This document shows, piece by piece, positions 7,471 to 16,400 of a stretch of DNA of 64,000 nucleotides. Location of the stretch: positions 2,733,035-2,797,034 of the forward strand of contig NZ_CP156660.1 in assembly GCF_039851975.1 (NCBI RefSeq), in the 5' to 3' direction. Below the pieces are notes generated by a model. It was not told the DNA's origin. It searched no databases and worked only from the letters and a program-made list of their open reading frames with translations. The DNA comes from Desulfoscipio sp. XC116 (GTDB lineage Bacteria > Bacillota > Desulfotomaculia > Desulfotomaculales > Desulfallaceae). The translations under genes were made by a program, and so were the position numbers. How positions within the stretch are numbered: position 1 is the first letter of the stretch; each line of letters begins with the position of its first letter.

Positions 7471-8688
7471 TCAGGTCAAACGATAGGTAACCTCGAAGGA
7501 ATTAAGCATATCCAAATATTGTTCCAGCAGCCGAACGATCAGGAAGCTGCCGCGCACAGTTTTCCGGGCCGACTCCCCCATACGCCTGCGCAAATCCTCA
7601 TCTTTGAGCAGCTGCACAATACGCTCGGCCGCCTCTTCAATAGTGGAAACCAGGTAACCGTTGACTCCATCCCTAATTTGGGATGGAATACCGCCCACGT
7701 TGCCACCAATGACCGGTGTTCCCTTCCACATAGCCTCGGTTACCGTCAGCCCGAACCCTTCCCGCAGCGACTTTTGCAGCACTACCGCCGCCCGCTTTTG
7801 CAAAGCATTTACCAACACGGCATCTTCTACGGAGCGGATAATAATGCGCTCATCCCGGTATTCCAGCAGGGACTCAAACACTTCCTGCCCCTCTGGGTCG
7901 TCGGTGGCGATATTGCCCAGCATAACCAGCGTACAATCCACTTCTTTACGCGCTATTTGAAAAGCTTTAATCACACCCTCGGGGTCCTTCCACCGGTCAA
8001 AGCGGGATACCTGCACCACCAACGGCAGATCGGTGGGAATATCATACTGCCGCAGCCTGGCGTCAATAGTTTCATCACTTATTTCACGGTTTTTCATGGT
8101 AAATGGATCAATGGCCGGCATAAAGAACAACTGCGGTATACTAATCTCCCGGCCATATTCTTTTATGCTTACTATGGCCGCATCATACTTCTCTATGAAG
8201 GTTTTCAAGTAATTCCAAAGTTCCCTGTGCGGATTGGATAAGTCTATATGACAGCGCCACACCCAGGGACCTTTCTTACGGTAGTGTTCAATGAGCGGCA
8301 AAGGCTGGGGATCGTGAATAATCACAAAATCATGGTCCAAATTAATACGCACCGAATTCTCGTATACAATACTTTCGTAAACTTCTTTGGTCCGGCCGGT
8401 TAAATTAATATCTCCCCCCTGGAGGGCATTATGCATGCCCTTGGTAATCCGAAAGAAATCCGGGGGGCCGAAAATAATCCGCCAGCCCGTCTTGATACCC
8501 AAGTCATTAAGCAAAAACGTCAGCGACGATAACAGCTCCGCCACCCCACCGCCGTAATAAGTGGAATTAACATGCACTATATGCATATCTTTGAGTGGTC
8601 TGGCCTTTTGCATCAAACGTTCAATGGTATCGGCTCCCACATACTGCTCGTAATCTTCTACACCGGTTACTTTGAACTTCTTGGTCAT
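7471..8688 (-). CDS. treT: Trehalose synthase (NDP-glucose:glucose), GT4 family TreT
   Basis: This 405-residue GT-B fold glycosyltransferase begins FKVTGVEDYEQYVG, followed by HIVHVNSTYYGGGVAELL, a signature of the TreT branch that joins NDP-glucose and glucose to give trehalose, reversibly. The second Rossmann domain contains VVQVSRFDRWKDPEGVI and LREGFGLTVTEAMWKGTPVIG, the GT4 donor-binding E-x7-E region. ATG 8688 is chosen because AAGGA precedes it at suitable spacing; the upstream extension to 8823 is AT-rich and non-homologous. It lies next to the glucan-to-trehalose genes, which supports the substrate. Confidence 0.85.
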   Translation of the reverse strand: MTKKFKVTGVEDYEQYVGADTIERLMQKARPLKDMHIVHVNSTYYGGGVAELLSSLTFLLNDLGIKTGWRIIFGPPDFFRITKGMHNALQGGDINLTGRTKEVYESIVYENSVRINLDHDFVIIHDPQPLPLIEHYRKKGPWVWRCHIDLSNPHRELWNYLKTFIEKYDAAIVSIKEYGREISIPQLFFMPAIDPFTMKNREISDETIDARLRQYDIPTDLPLVVQVSRFDRWKDPEGVIKAFQIARKEVDCTLVMLGNIATDDPEGQEVFESLLEYRDERIIIRSVEDAVLVNALQKRAAVVLQKSLREGFGLTVTEAMWKGTPVIGGNVGGIPSQIRDGVNGYLVSTIEEAAERIVQLLKDEDLRRRMGESARKTVRGSFLIVRLLEQYLDMLNSFEVTYRLT

Positions 8689-9268
8689 AGCGATCATCCT
8701 TTCCGGCTCTGTAAGCATGGCTGAAAAAAAATCGTGACTCCGAATATGTCTTTGGGATATGTATGTGCCTGATTTAAAAACCAACTTTACAATCCACACG
8801 AGTATATATTGTGCATTATGCATGCAAAAATATTATCAAAAATTATATTTCACGTTTACAAAGCACGGACAAAGAGTAAACTTGTTCAGCTGAGACTGAA
8901 CATCGGCGCTTCAGATGGGGATTACACCCCACCTGAAGTAAAAATAGAAACTCCCATTTATAGAAATGAAGGTTTTGGAATTTGACAAAATTTATGTACC
9001 GACTGCCAACGGCCTTTTTTACTTAACCATAGAAAAAGGTTAATATTATACTTAACTGCCATGACTTTGTTTAAAGATAATATAACTGCATAGAATAACC
9101 GGACCGATAGCTTGGGCGACCTATACAACCGCATAAAAAGTCTCACCTTATTGCGGTTGCCAACCATAATTATTGTAATACGCAGAGATTCTGTTATTTG
9201 ACACTACTATCCGAGTCACCAAACATTGTCAATATTATGGACTTTGTTATGAGCAAGGGGGAAGATAA
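8689..9268. other. 580-base divergent intergenic region
   Basis: Separates treT (minus) and malQ (plus) and should hold both promoters. It contains one copy of the three-hairpin repeat (8881-8991). TTGACA at 9198-9203 is a possible -35, but no good -10 is placed correctly. No ORF is convincing. Confidence 0.4.
8881..8991 (+). repeat. Three-hairpin repeat, copy A
   Basis: Contains the stems GTTCAGC/CTGAAC, then CTTCAG..TGGGG/CCCCA..CTGAAG, then CTCCCATTT/AAATGAAG, and ends TTGGAATTTGACAAAA. The third stem is the most degraded of the full copies. Family members at 13784, 34963, 40754, 50636, 52215 and 60783 have the same orientation. Confidence 0.85.
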
Positions 9269-11332
9269 TTGGATAGTCAGTATGAGGCGCTGCGCCGGCT
9301 ATCCCAAATGTACGGGCTGCAAACAACCTACCACGATGCCGGTGGACAGCACCGCCAGGCATCGGAACAATCATTGCTGGCCACGCTGCAGGCACTGGGT
9401 GCGCCACTGGACGGACTGTCCGATGTGCCCGGTGCCCTGCGACAAAAACGCATGAAAAAGTGGCAAAGCTGCTGTGAGCCGGTAACAGTGGCCTGGGAGG
9501 GCCGGCCGGTACATATCGATCTGCGCCTGCCGGGCAACCTCTGCAATAGCCGGGCCAGCTGCCGGCTGGATATGGAAAACAGCGATATTAAGGAATGGGT
9601 GTGCAATCTGGCTCTGTTACCCCCGGTAGAAAGAGCCACGGTGGAAGGTGTTGATTATCAGGTCAAGCAACTCCCCCTGCCCGGCGGCTTGTCTCCGGGC
9701 TATCACCATTGCACCGTAACCATGCCCGGTTTAACCCGCCGCACACTATTGATAGCCGCGCCCCTAAAAGCTTACCTTCCGCCGGGGGAGGCCGCCAAAC
9801 GCCTGTGGGGAGTTTTTATGCCCCTTTATGCGCTGCGCTCCGAGCATAGTTGGGCAGCCGGGGACGTTGCAGACCTAAAACAATTATTGCAATGGACGCA
9901 GAGACTGGGTGGCGATACGGTGGGCACACTGCCGCTGCTGGCCGCTTTTTTGGACGAACCTTGCGCCGCCAGCCCCTATTCGCCTGCCAGCCGCCTGTTT
10001 TGGAACGAATTTTACTTGGATATAACCGCCGCCCCTGAGCTTGAACAATGCCAAGCGGCCCGGGATTCGCTCAATTCACCGACTTTACAAGAAGAAACCG
10101 CCGCACTGCGCCGGGCTCCCCTGGTAGATTACCGCCGGGGCATGGCAATAAAACGTCATATTATGGAACTGTTGGCTCAGTGCTGCGTCAAAATGCCGGC
10201 CAGGGAAGCCGCGCTGCAGAATTGGGCAACCGCTCACCCGGCGGCCCGGGATTACGCCCGTTTTCGGGCCGCCATGGAAAAGCAGCGCACAGTTTGGCCG
10301 CAATGGCCGGAACGGTTGCAAAGCGGCACACTGCAGGCAGGGGATTACGAACCATCCGCCGAGCATTACCATTTATATGTACAGTGGCTGGCCCACGCAC
10401 AATTTCACGCGCTGGCGGAACAGGCCAGGCGGCGGAAAGCGGGATTGTACCTGGATTTGCCGCTGGGGGTACACCGCGCCGGATACGACGTGTGGCGCGA
10501 GCAACAGTCTTTTGCCCGGGGAGCGGACTGCGGCGCGCCGCCGGATCAGCTAAATACATCGGGGCAAAACTGGGCCTTCCCGCCTCTGCATCCCGAAAGT
10601 ATCAGGCAGCAGGGTTACCGGTATTACATCGCAGTCCTGCGTCATCATATGCGGTGCGCCGGTATACTGCGTCTGGATCATGTTATGGGTTTGCACCGCC
10701 TGTTTTGGATTCCCAAGGGCTTGACAGCCTGTGACGGCGTATACGTCAGATACCGGGCCGAGGAATTTTATGCTATATTAGCCTTGGAATCTCACCGCCA
10801 TCAGACGCTGCTGGTAGGTGAAGACCTGGGCACCGTGCCATCAACCGTCCGGGCGTCCATGGACCGCCACAAGATTTACCGGATGCATATTCTGCCCTTT
10901 GAAATGAGCCGGATACCCCGCCAGGGCCCGCATCGCCCGCCGTCCCGGTCCCTGGCCGCGCTGAACACCCATGATATGCCACCCTTCGCAGCTTACTGGA
11001 GGCAAGAAAAGCAGCGCAATCGCCTGGGCCTGTCCCATTTTTTATTTCGCAGAGGTTGGCTGTCGCCACCTAGCGGCAATTCCGGTAAAGTTTTAAAGGG
11101 ATGTTTAAACCACCTGGCCGCAAGCCGGTCTCGGATACTGATGATAAATTTGGAGGATCTGTGGCTGGAGACGGCGCCTCAGAACATCCCCGGAACCACT
11201 AAAGAATATCCCAACTGGCGGCGCAAGTCCCGCCGGGATATTGAGGAATTTACCCGGCTGCCCGAAGTATTGAAGACGTTACGGAAAATCAACTTGCTAA
11301 GAAGGCGGAGAATATGGAGAATATTACGATGA
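9269..11332 (+). CDS. malQ: 4-alpha-glucanotransferase (amylomaltase, GH77)
   Basis: This 687-residue GH77 enzyme transfers alpha-1,4-glucan segments between maltodextrins and releases glucose. The catalytic residues are visible: nucleophile Asp at about 470 in LRLDHVMG, acid/base Glu at about 518 in VGEDLGTVP, and stabilising Asp at about 569 in NTHDMP. The family motifs PYSPASRLFWNEFY and FPPLHPES are also present. It has an N-terminal extension of about 150 residues, as in many bacterial MalQ proteins. TTG 9269 is used, with GGGGGAAG upstream. It starts the plus-strand glucan cluster and would trim or elongate chains for TreY. Confidence 0.92.
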   Translation: MDSQYEALRRLSQMYGLQTTYHDAGGQHRQASEQSLLATLQALGAPLDGLSDVPGALRQKRMKKWQSCCEPVTVAWEGRPVHIDLRLPGNLCNSRASCRLDMENSDIKEWVCNLALLPPVERATVEGVDYQVKQLPLPGGLSPGYHHCTVTMPGLTRRTLLIAAPLKAYLPPGEAAKRLWGVFMPLYALRSEHSWAAGDVADLKQLLQWTQRLGGDTVGTLPLLAAFLDEPCAASPYSPASRLFWNEFYLDITAAPELEQCQAARDSLNSPTLQEETAALRRAPLVDYRRGMAIKRHIMELLAQCCVKMPAREAALQNWATAHPAARDYARFRAAMEKQRTVWPQWPERLQSGTLQAGDYEPSAEHYHLYVQWLAHAQFHALAEQARRRKAGLYLDLPLGVHRAGYDVWREQQSFARGADCGAPPDQLNTSGQNWAFPPLHPESIRQQGYRYYIAVLRHHMRCAGILRLDHVMGLHRLFWIPKGLTACDGVYVRYRAEEFYAILALESHRHQTLLVGEDLGTVPSTVRASMDRHKIYRMHILPFEMSRIPRQGPHRPPSRSLAALNTHDMPPFAAYWRQEKQRNRLGLSHFLFRRGWLSPPSGNSGKVLKGCLNHLAASRSRILMINLEDLWLETAPQNIPGTTKEYPNWRRKSRRDIEEFTRLPEVLKTLRKINLLRRRRIWRILR

Positions 11333-11649
11333 GTTAACTTAATAACAAGAAATGGCTCATGCTAAACGCCGGTAATAGCACAAAAGATAAAGATTAAAAA
11401 GCATTCTTCATCATCTATTGTGATTTAACAGTTATATTTGTTGGTTGGATTAGCATAACACAGATCGCACCAGAGTAGACTACCAGCATATGCAGCGCTG
11501 ATATGACGGCTTTCTACCGACAAACGCATAATGATCATACTTTTAAACGTTAATCAAAGCAAAAGTACCGGTATCTATATCCCGGATAAATATCCCGGAC
11601 AGAAAAGTTAGTTTAATAAAGTTTAAGCCTGACCCCAAGGGGGAGAAAC
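11333..11649. other. Gene-free stretch between malQ and treZ
   Basis: 317 bases with no ORF of note and no strong terminator. A short direct repeat of TATCCCGGA occurs near 11577-11600. GGGGGAG at 11639-11645 is the ribosome-binding site of treZ. Confidence 0.4.
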
Positions 11650-13509
11650 ATGAACGATACATTAGGTGCCGCTTACCTCGGGAATGAGTATTGCCGGTTT
11701 GTGGTCTGGGCACCCCGGGCCGAACAGATCAATGTGCGCGTTATCGCTCCCCAAGAACAGCTACTGCCGCTGATTCGGGATGAGCGCGGCTACCATCGGG
11801 GAACAGCCGCGGGAGTGACACCGGGCAGCTTATATCTTTACCAATTGGACGGGCAAAAGGAATATCCCGACCCCGCTTCCCGCTGCCAGCCTGAAGGAGT
11901 GCACGGCCCCTCCTCGGTAATCGATAACAGCGGCTTTAACTGGACCGACCACTGCTGGCGCGGTATTGCCGGACAGGATTTAATTATTTATGAGCTGCAC
12001 GTGGGTACCTTTACACCCCAAGGCACTTTTGACGCTATCATACCACGCCTGGAATACCTGCAAAAGCTGGGTGTCAACGCCATTGAAATAATGCCCATAG
12101 CCCAGTTCCCGGGCGAACGCAACTGGGGGTATGACGGAGTTTATCCTTATGCCGCACAGCAATCTTACGGCGGGCCGCAAGGGTTTCAGCGACTGGTGAA
12201 CGCCTGCCACAACAGCGGCCTGTCCGTAATACTGGATGTGGTATACAATCACCTGGGGCCCGAGGGCAACTGCCTGGCGGATTTTGGGCCATATTTTACC
12301 GAACACTACACCGGCCCCTGGGGCAATGCTCTTAATTTTGATGGTCCCGATAGCGATGCAGTGCGCCGTTTTTTTATCGAAAATGCATTATATTGGCTTA
12401 CGGAATTTCACGTGGACGGCTTTCGCCTGGACGCTGTGCACGCTATTAAAGATTTTTCCGCCCAACCCTTTTTGGCCGCATTAACTAATGCCGTGCACCA
12501 AAAGGCCGACCGGCTGGGACGGCGGGCGCATGTAATCGCTGAAAGCGATCTAAACGACGCCCGGGTCATCCAGCCGCCGGTTATCGGGGGCTATGGCATG
12601 GATGCCCAGTGGAGTGATGATTTTCACCATTCTCTGCATACATTGATAACAGGTGAGCAGCGCGGATATTACCGGGACTTCGGCGAACTGCGCCATCTGG
12701 CCCGGGCCTTCACCGAAGGATATGTCTATACCGGCCAGTACTCCCCCTTTCGCCGGCGCCGGCACGGCAATGCGCCGCGGCTCAATACCGGTCGGCAGTT
12801 TGTGGTATACGCCCAGAATCACGACCAGGTGGGCAACCGTGCTTGCGGCGAGCGGCTGACCGCTCTGACTTCCTTTGCCGGGCTTAAGCTGGCCGCTTGC
12901 GCGGTGTTTTTGTCTCCTTATGTGCCCATGCTGTTCATGGGCGAAGAATACGGAGAAACGGCACCCTTCCAGTATTTTACCAGCCATACCGACCCGGAAC
13001 TGGCCGAGGCGGTACGGCAAGGACGGCAAAAGGAATTCTCCTCCTTTGCCTGGGAGGGCGAAGTGCCCGACCCGCAAGATGAAGCTACTTTTATACGTTC
13101 CCGGCTTAATCTGGATTTACATGACCGGGGGCGGCACAAGGCGCTGTACCTGCTGCACCGGGAACTAATACGGCTGCGTCGCGAACTGCCGGCCCTGGCC
13201 GGCTTAAACCGGGAGAACACGGAAGTGATACCCCTAATACCGGAAAAGGTGCTGTATATCCGCCGCTGGCATGAATCAGACCAGGCGGCGATGGTTTTTT
13301 CCTTTAACGAAAGCCGGGTGGTAACCGCCAGCATACCTTTACCGGCGGGACAATGGCGCAAGCTGTTTGACACCGAGCAAGAACAATGGTTGGGCGGCGG
13401 CAGCGCCGTTCCCACCACCCTGGAATCCGCCGCAAAGAACACAGTGACTTTGCGACCCCGTCACTGTGTTTTATTTCAGCTGCAAGTAGAGGAATACAAG
13501 CCAACATGA
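11650..13509 (+). CDS. treZ: Malto-oligosyltrehalose trehalohydrolase
   Basis: This 619-residue GH13 enzyme cleaves the linkage next to the terminal trehalose of maltooligosyl-trehalose, freeing trehalose. It has an N-terminal E-set/CBM48-like domain (FVVWAPRAEQINVRV), a linker that enters the barrel at YELHVGTFTPQGTF, and the catalytic triad D261 (DGFRLDAVH), E298 (VIAESDLND) and D392 (QNHDQVGNR). QNHDQ.GNR and MGEEYGE are typical of TreZ. Length fits the family (about 580-620). ATG 11650 follows AAGGGGGAG. It works with TreY encoded at 16401. Confidence 0.93.
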   Translation: MNDTLGAAYLGNEYCRFVVWAPRAEQINVRVIAPQEQLLPLIRDERGYHRGTAAGVTPGSLYLYQLDGQKEYPDPASRCQPEGVHGPSSVIDNSGFNWTDHCWRGIAGQDLIIYELHVGTFTPQGTFDAIIPRLEYLQKLGVNAIEIMPIAQFPGERNWGYDGVYPYAAQQSYGGPQGFQRLVNACHNSGLSVILDVVYNHLGPEGNCLADFGPYFTEHYTGPWGNALNFDGPDSDAVRRFFIENALYWLTEFHVDGFRLDAVHAIKDFSAQPFLAALTNAVHQKADRLGRRAHVIAESDLNDARVIQPPVIGGYGMDAQWSDDFHHSLHTLITGEQRGYYRDFGELRHLARAFTEGYVYTGQYSPFRRRRHGNAPRLNTGRQFVVYAQNHDQVGNRACGERLTALTSFAGLKLAACAVFLSPYVPMLFMGEEYGETAPFQYFTSHTDPELAEAVRQGRQKEFSSFAWEGEVPDPQDEATFIRSRLNLDLHDRGRHKALYLLHRELIRLRRELPALAGLNRENTEVIPLIPEKVLYIRRWHESDQAAMVFSFNESRVVTASIPLPAGQWRKLFDTEQEQWLGGGSAVPTTLESAAKNTVTLRPRHCVLFQLQVEEYKPT

Positions 13510-13582
13510 TCAAAGAGGTAAAATATTGTGCACACAACATTATCATTGCTATGAATATAATCTGTGTGCGACGCTTAAAGTC

Positions 13583-13690
13583 TGTCATTGCGGGCTGCAA
13601 AGCAACAAAGCAATCTCCGCTTTGCTGCCCGCATTTCTTTAGTGGACCCGCTTCGAAGTCGGAGATTGCTTCGCTTACGCTCGCAATGAC
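13583..13690. repeat. Palindromic intergenic repeat of the widespread CATTGCGAGCG type
   Basis: GTCATTGCGGGCTGCAAAG with AGCAATCTCCG (13584-13619) faces its complement CGGAGATTGCTTCGC...CGCTCGCAATGAC (13660-13690), giving a long imperfect hairpin. This motif is common between genes in many unrelated bacteria. The internal segment also forms a small stem. Confidence 0.75.
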
Positions 13691-13783
13691 ATTAGCCGGC
13701 AATGACATATATTCGTTTATCGTGGTACGTGCAACGCGTGATAATTGCGAACACAGCCAAGAATCTCAATGTATATATAAGTG

Positions 13784-13895
13784 AACTCGTTCAGCTAAAG
13801 CTGAACATCGGGGCTTCAAATGGGGATTCTACCCCACCTGAAGTAAAAATAGGCACTCCCACTTATAAAAGTTGGAGTCTTGGAATTTGATAAAA
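13784..13895 (+). repeat. Three-hairpin repeat, copy B
   Basis: Complete copy: GTTCAGCT/AGCTGAAC, CTTCAAATGGGG/CCCCACCTGAAG and CTCCCACTT/AAGTTGGAG, ending CTTGGAATTTGATAAAA. It lies between treZ and the GH57 gene, 90 bases after the palindromic repeat at 13583. Confidence 0.9.
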
Positions 13896-13966
13896 TAATT
13901 CGGTTGTACAAAATGTTCAGAGTCTGAATTAATTACTTGCAGCCAAGGCAAGAAGGAGGATATTAA

Positions 13967-16399
13967 ATGGAGCGTTTTCTGTGTATTCACGGCCACTTTT
14001 ACCAGCCGCCCAGGGAAAACCCGTGGCTGGAAGCTATTGAGCTCCAGGATTCGGCTTATCCCTACCACGACTGGAACGAGCGGATCAACGCCGAATGTTA
14101 CGCCCCTAATACCGCGGCCCGTATCTTAAATGGAAAAGGTCTAATCAGAAAAATATTCAACAACTACTCCCGTATAAGCTTCAATTTCGGACCAACGCTG
14201 TTAGACTGGCTGGAATCCAGCGATCCCGAAGTCTACCGGTCCATCATCGAAGCGGACCGGGCCAGCCGCCAAATTTTCTCCGGACACGGTTCAGCGATTG
14301 CCCAGGCTTACAACCATATGATCATGCCCCTGGCCAACCGCCGCGATAAATATACCCAGGTGCGCTGGGGTATTGAGGATTTTAAATATCGCTTCGGCCG
14401 GGAACCCGAGGGCATGTGGCTTCCCGAAACCGCGGTAGACATGGAAACTCTGGATATACTGGCCCAGCAGGGTATTAGCTTTACTATTTTATCTCCCTAC
14501 CAGGCCCGGCGGGTGCGGGCTATCGGAGGCGACTGGCGGGAGGTGAACCCGGAGGGTATTGATCCCACCATGCCCTATCTGTTACGCCTGCCTGAAACAG
14601 GCCGCCAGATAAACATTTACTTTTATGACGGCCCCATATCTCAGGCTGTGGCATTCGAGAAACTGCTTTCCAACGGTGAACATTTTGCCCACCGGCTGCT
14701 GAGTGGTTTTTCCGATGAACATGACCGACCGCAGCTGGTACACATAGCCACCGACGGTGAAACTTACGGTCACCACCACCGGCATGGTGAAATGGCGCTG
14801 GCCTACGCCCTGGAATACATAGAATCCAAACACCTGGCCCGTATTACCAACTACGGTGAGTTTCTGGCCCTGTATCCCCCCACTCATGAGGTGGAAATCA
14901 AAGAGCATACCGCCTGGAGCTGCGCTCACGGGGTGGATCGGTGGCAGGACGACTGCGGCTGCCATTCCGGCATGCACCCGGGCTGGAACCAAGCCTGGCG
15001 GGCCCCGCTGCGCCGGGCGCTGAACTGGCTTCGGGACACTATGACCCCTCACTATGAAAAACACGCCTCTAAGCTGTTCAAGGACCCCTGGGCAGCCCGC
15101 AATGATTACATTCGCGTGGTATTGGACCGTTCCCCGGAGTACGTGGACCGGTTCCTGGCGGACCAGGCCAGCCACACGCTAGACAGCGCGGAACAAGTGA
15201 CAGGGTTAAAGCTGCTGGAAATGCAGCGGCATGCTATGCTGATGTTCACCAGCTGCGGCTGGTTTTTTGACGATATATCCGGTATTGAAACAATCCAAGT
15301 GCTGCAATACGCCCGGCGGGTGATCCAGCTGGCTGGAGAAGTTTTTGACACTCCGCTGGAGCCCCTGTTCCTGGAAATACTATCCCGGGCCAAGAGCAAC
15401 GATCCCCAATACCGGGACGGCGCCTATATATACAACAACGAAATAACCCCGGCCATGGTCGATTTACCGAAGGTGGGCGCCCACTATGCCATCTGCTCGC
15501 TGTTTGAAAACTACGAACGTCATACCCGTATTTTTTGCTACGACGTAGAACAGTTGGATAACCACCCCCTGGAGGCGGGCACTACTAAGCTAAACGTGGG
15601 GAAACTGAAAGTAACCTCAATGGTGACCCGGGAATCGGCAACTTTATGCTGCGGCACAATTTATTTTGCCTATCATAACGTCAGCACCAATGTGCGGTTA
15701 TTTTCCAGCGAACGGCATTACGCGGAATTAGTAAAAAAAGTGACCAATGCTTTTAAACAGGTTGATTTCCCCGAGGTTATCCAGCTGTTCAACAGGTATC
15801 TTGAAAACGGCCTGGTTTTTTCGCTTAAACAGCTTTTCAGAGATCGGCAGCGTAAAATATTAAGCAAAATACTGGACGCCACACTGGGCGAACTGGAAGC
15901 GGATTACCGGCTAGTTTACCAACGCCATGCTACTTTAATGCGATTTTTAAAGGATCTAGCCATTCCCCTGCCTCATGCCATGCTATGCGCCGCGGATTTT
16001 TATCTGAATACCGGGCTGCGCCGCTCCTTTGCCGAGGCGGAGCTGGATATTAAGCATATTAATGCTTTGTTTGACGAAGCAGAATCCCTGGATATCAAAC
16101 TGGATGATATCAGCCTGGGCTATGTACTAAGAATGACTATGGAAAAAACAGCCGAGCGTCTGCATGACGACCCGCCAAACCTGGCCTTACTGAGCAGACT
16201 CGACACAATGACCGGCCTGGCCCGCACTTTGCCGTTTGAAGTGGATTTGCGGAAGGTACAAAACATTTATTACCGGCTGCTGCATGACGTGTATCCTTAC
16301 TTGCATCGCAAGGCCGAACAGGGAGACGAGGATACCTGGGCCTGGATAGGCCGGTTTGCCGCCCTGGGGGAAAAGCTGAACATACAAAGGGATGGTTGA
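13967..16399 (+). CDS. Glycoside hydrolase family 57 protein with DUF3536
   Basis: This 810-residue protein has an N-terminal GH57 (alpha/beta)7-barrel: LCIHGHFYQPPRENPW is the opening motif with the metal/substrate His residues, MWLPETAVDMETLDIL carries the likely catalytic Glu, and IATDGETYGHHHRHGE the likely catalytic Asp. The C-terminal half is the DUF3536 domain. GH57 enzymes act on alpha-glucans (amylase, branching, pullulanase); this subgroup has no firmly known activity. Position between treZ and treY suggests glycogen or maltodextrin processing. GGAGG precedes the ATG, and the stop overlaps the treY start region. Confidence 0.85.
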   Translation: MERFLCIHGHFYQPPRENPWLEAIELQDSAYPYHDWNERINAECYAPNTAARILNGKGLIRKIFNNYSRISFNFGPTLLDWLESSDPEVYRSIIEADRASRQIFSGHGSAIAQAYNHMIMPLANRRDKYTQVRWGIEDFKYRFGREPEGMWLPETAVDMETLDILAQQGISFTILSPYQARRVRAIGGDWREVNPEGIDPTMPYLLRLPETGRQINIYFYDGPISQAVAFEKLLSNGEHFAHRLLSGFSDEHDRPQLVHIATDGETYGHHHRHGEMALAYALEYIESKHLARITNYGEFLALYPPTHEVEIKEHTAWSCAHGVDRWQDDCGCHSGMHPGWNQAWRAPLRRALNWLRDTMTPHYEKHASKLFKDPWAARNDYIRVVLDRSPEYVDRFLADQASHTLDSAEQVTGLKLLEMQRHAMLMFTSCGWFFDDISGIETIQVLQYARRVIQLAGEVFDTPLEPLFLEILSRAKSNDPQYRDGAYIYNNEITPAMVDLPKVGAHYAICSLFENYERHTRIFCYDVEQLDNHPLEAGTTKLNVGKLKVTSMVTRESATLCCGTIYFAYHNVSTNVRLFSSERHYAELVKKVTNAFKQVDFPEVIQLFNRYLENGLVFSLKQLFRDRQRKILSKILDATLGELEADYRLVYQRHATLMRFLKDLAIPLPHAMLCAADFYLNTGLRRSFAEAELDIKHINALFDEAESLDIKLDDISLGYVLRMTMEKTAERLHDDPPNLALLSRLDTMTGLARTLPFEVDLRKVQNIYYRLLHDVYPYLHRKAEQGDEDTWAWIGRFAALGEKLNIQRDG

Positions 16400-16400
16400 T

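Noticed and set aside
8958-9167. ORF of 69 codons between treT and malQ
   Set aside because: It overlaps the three-hairpin repeat and has no family similarity or ribosome-binding site.
13583-13690. Novel repeat near treZ
   Set aside because: It belongs to the common GTCATTGCGAGC palindromic repeat type seen in many bacteria, so it is annotated but not reported as new.
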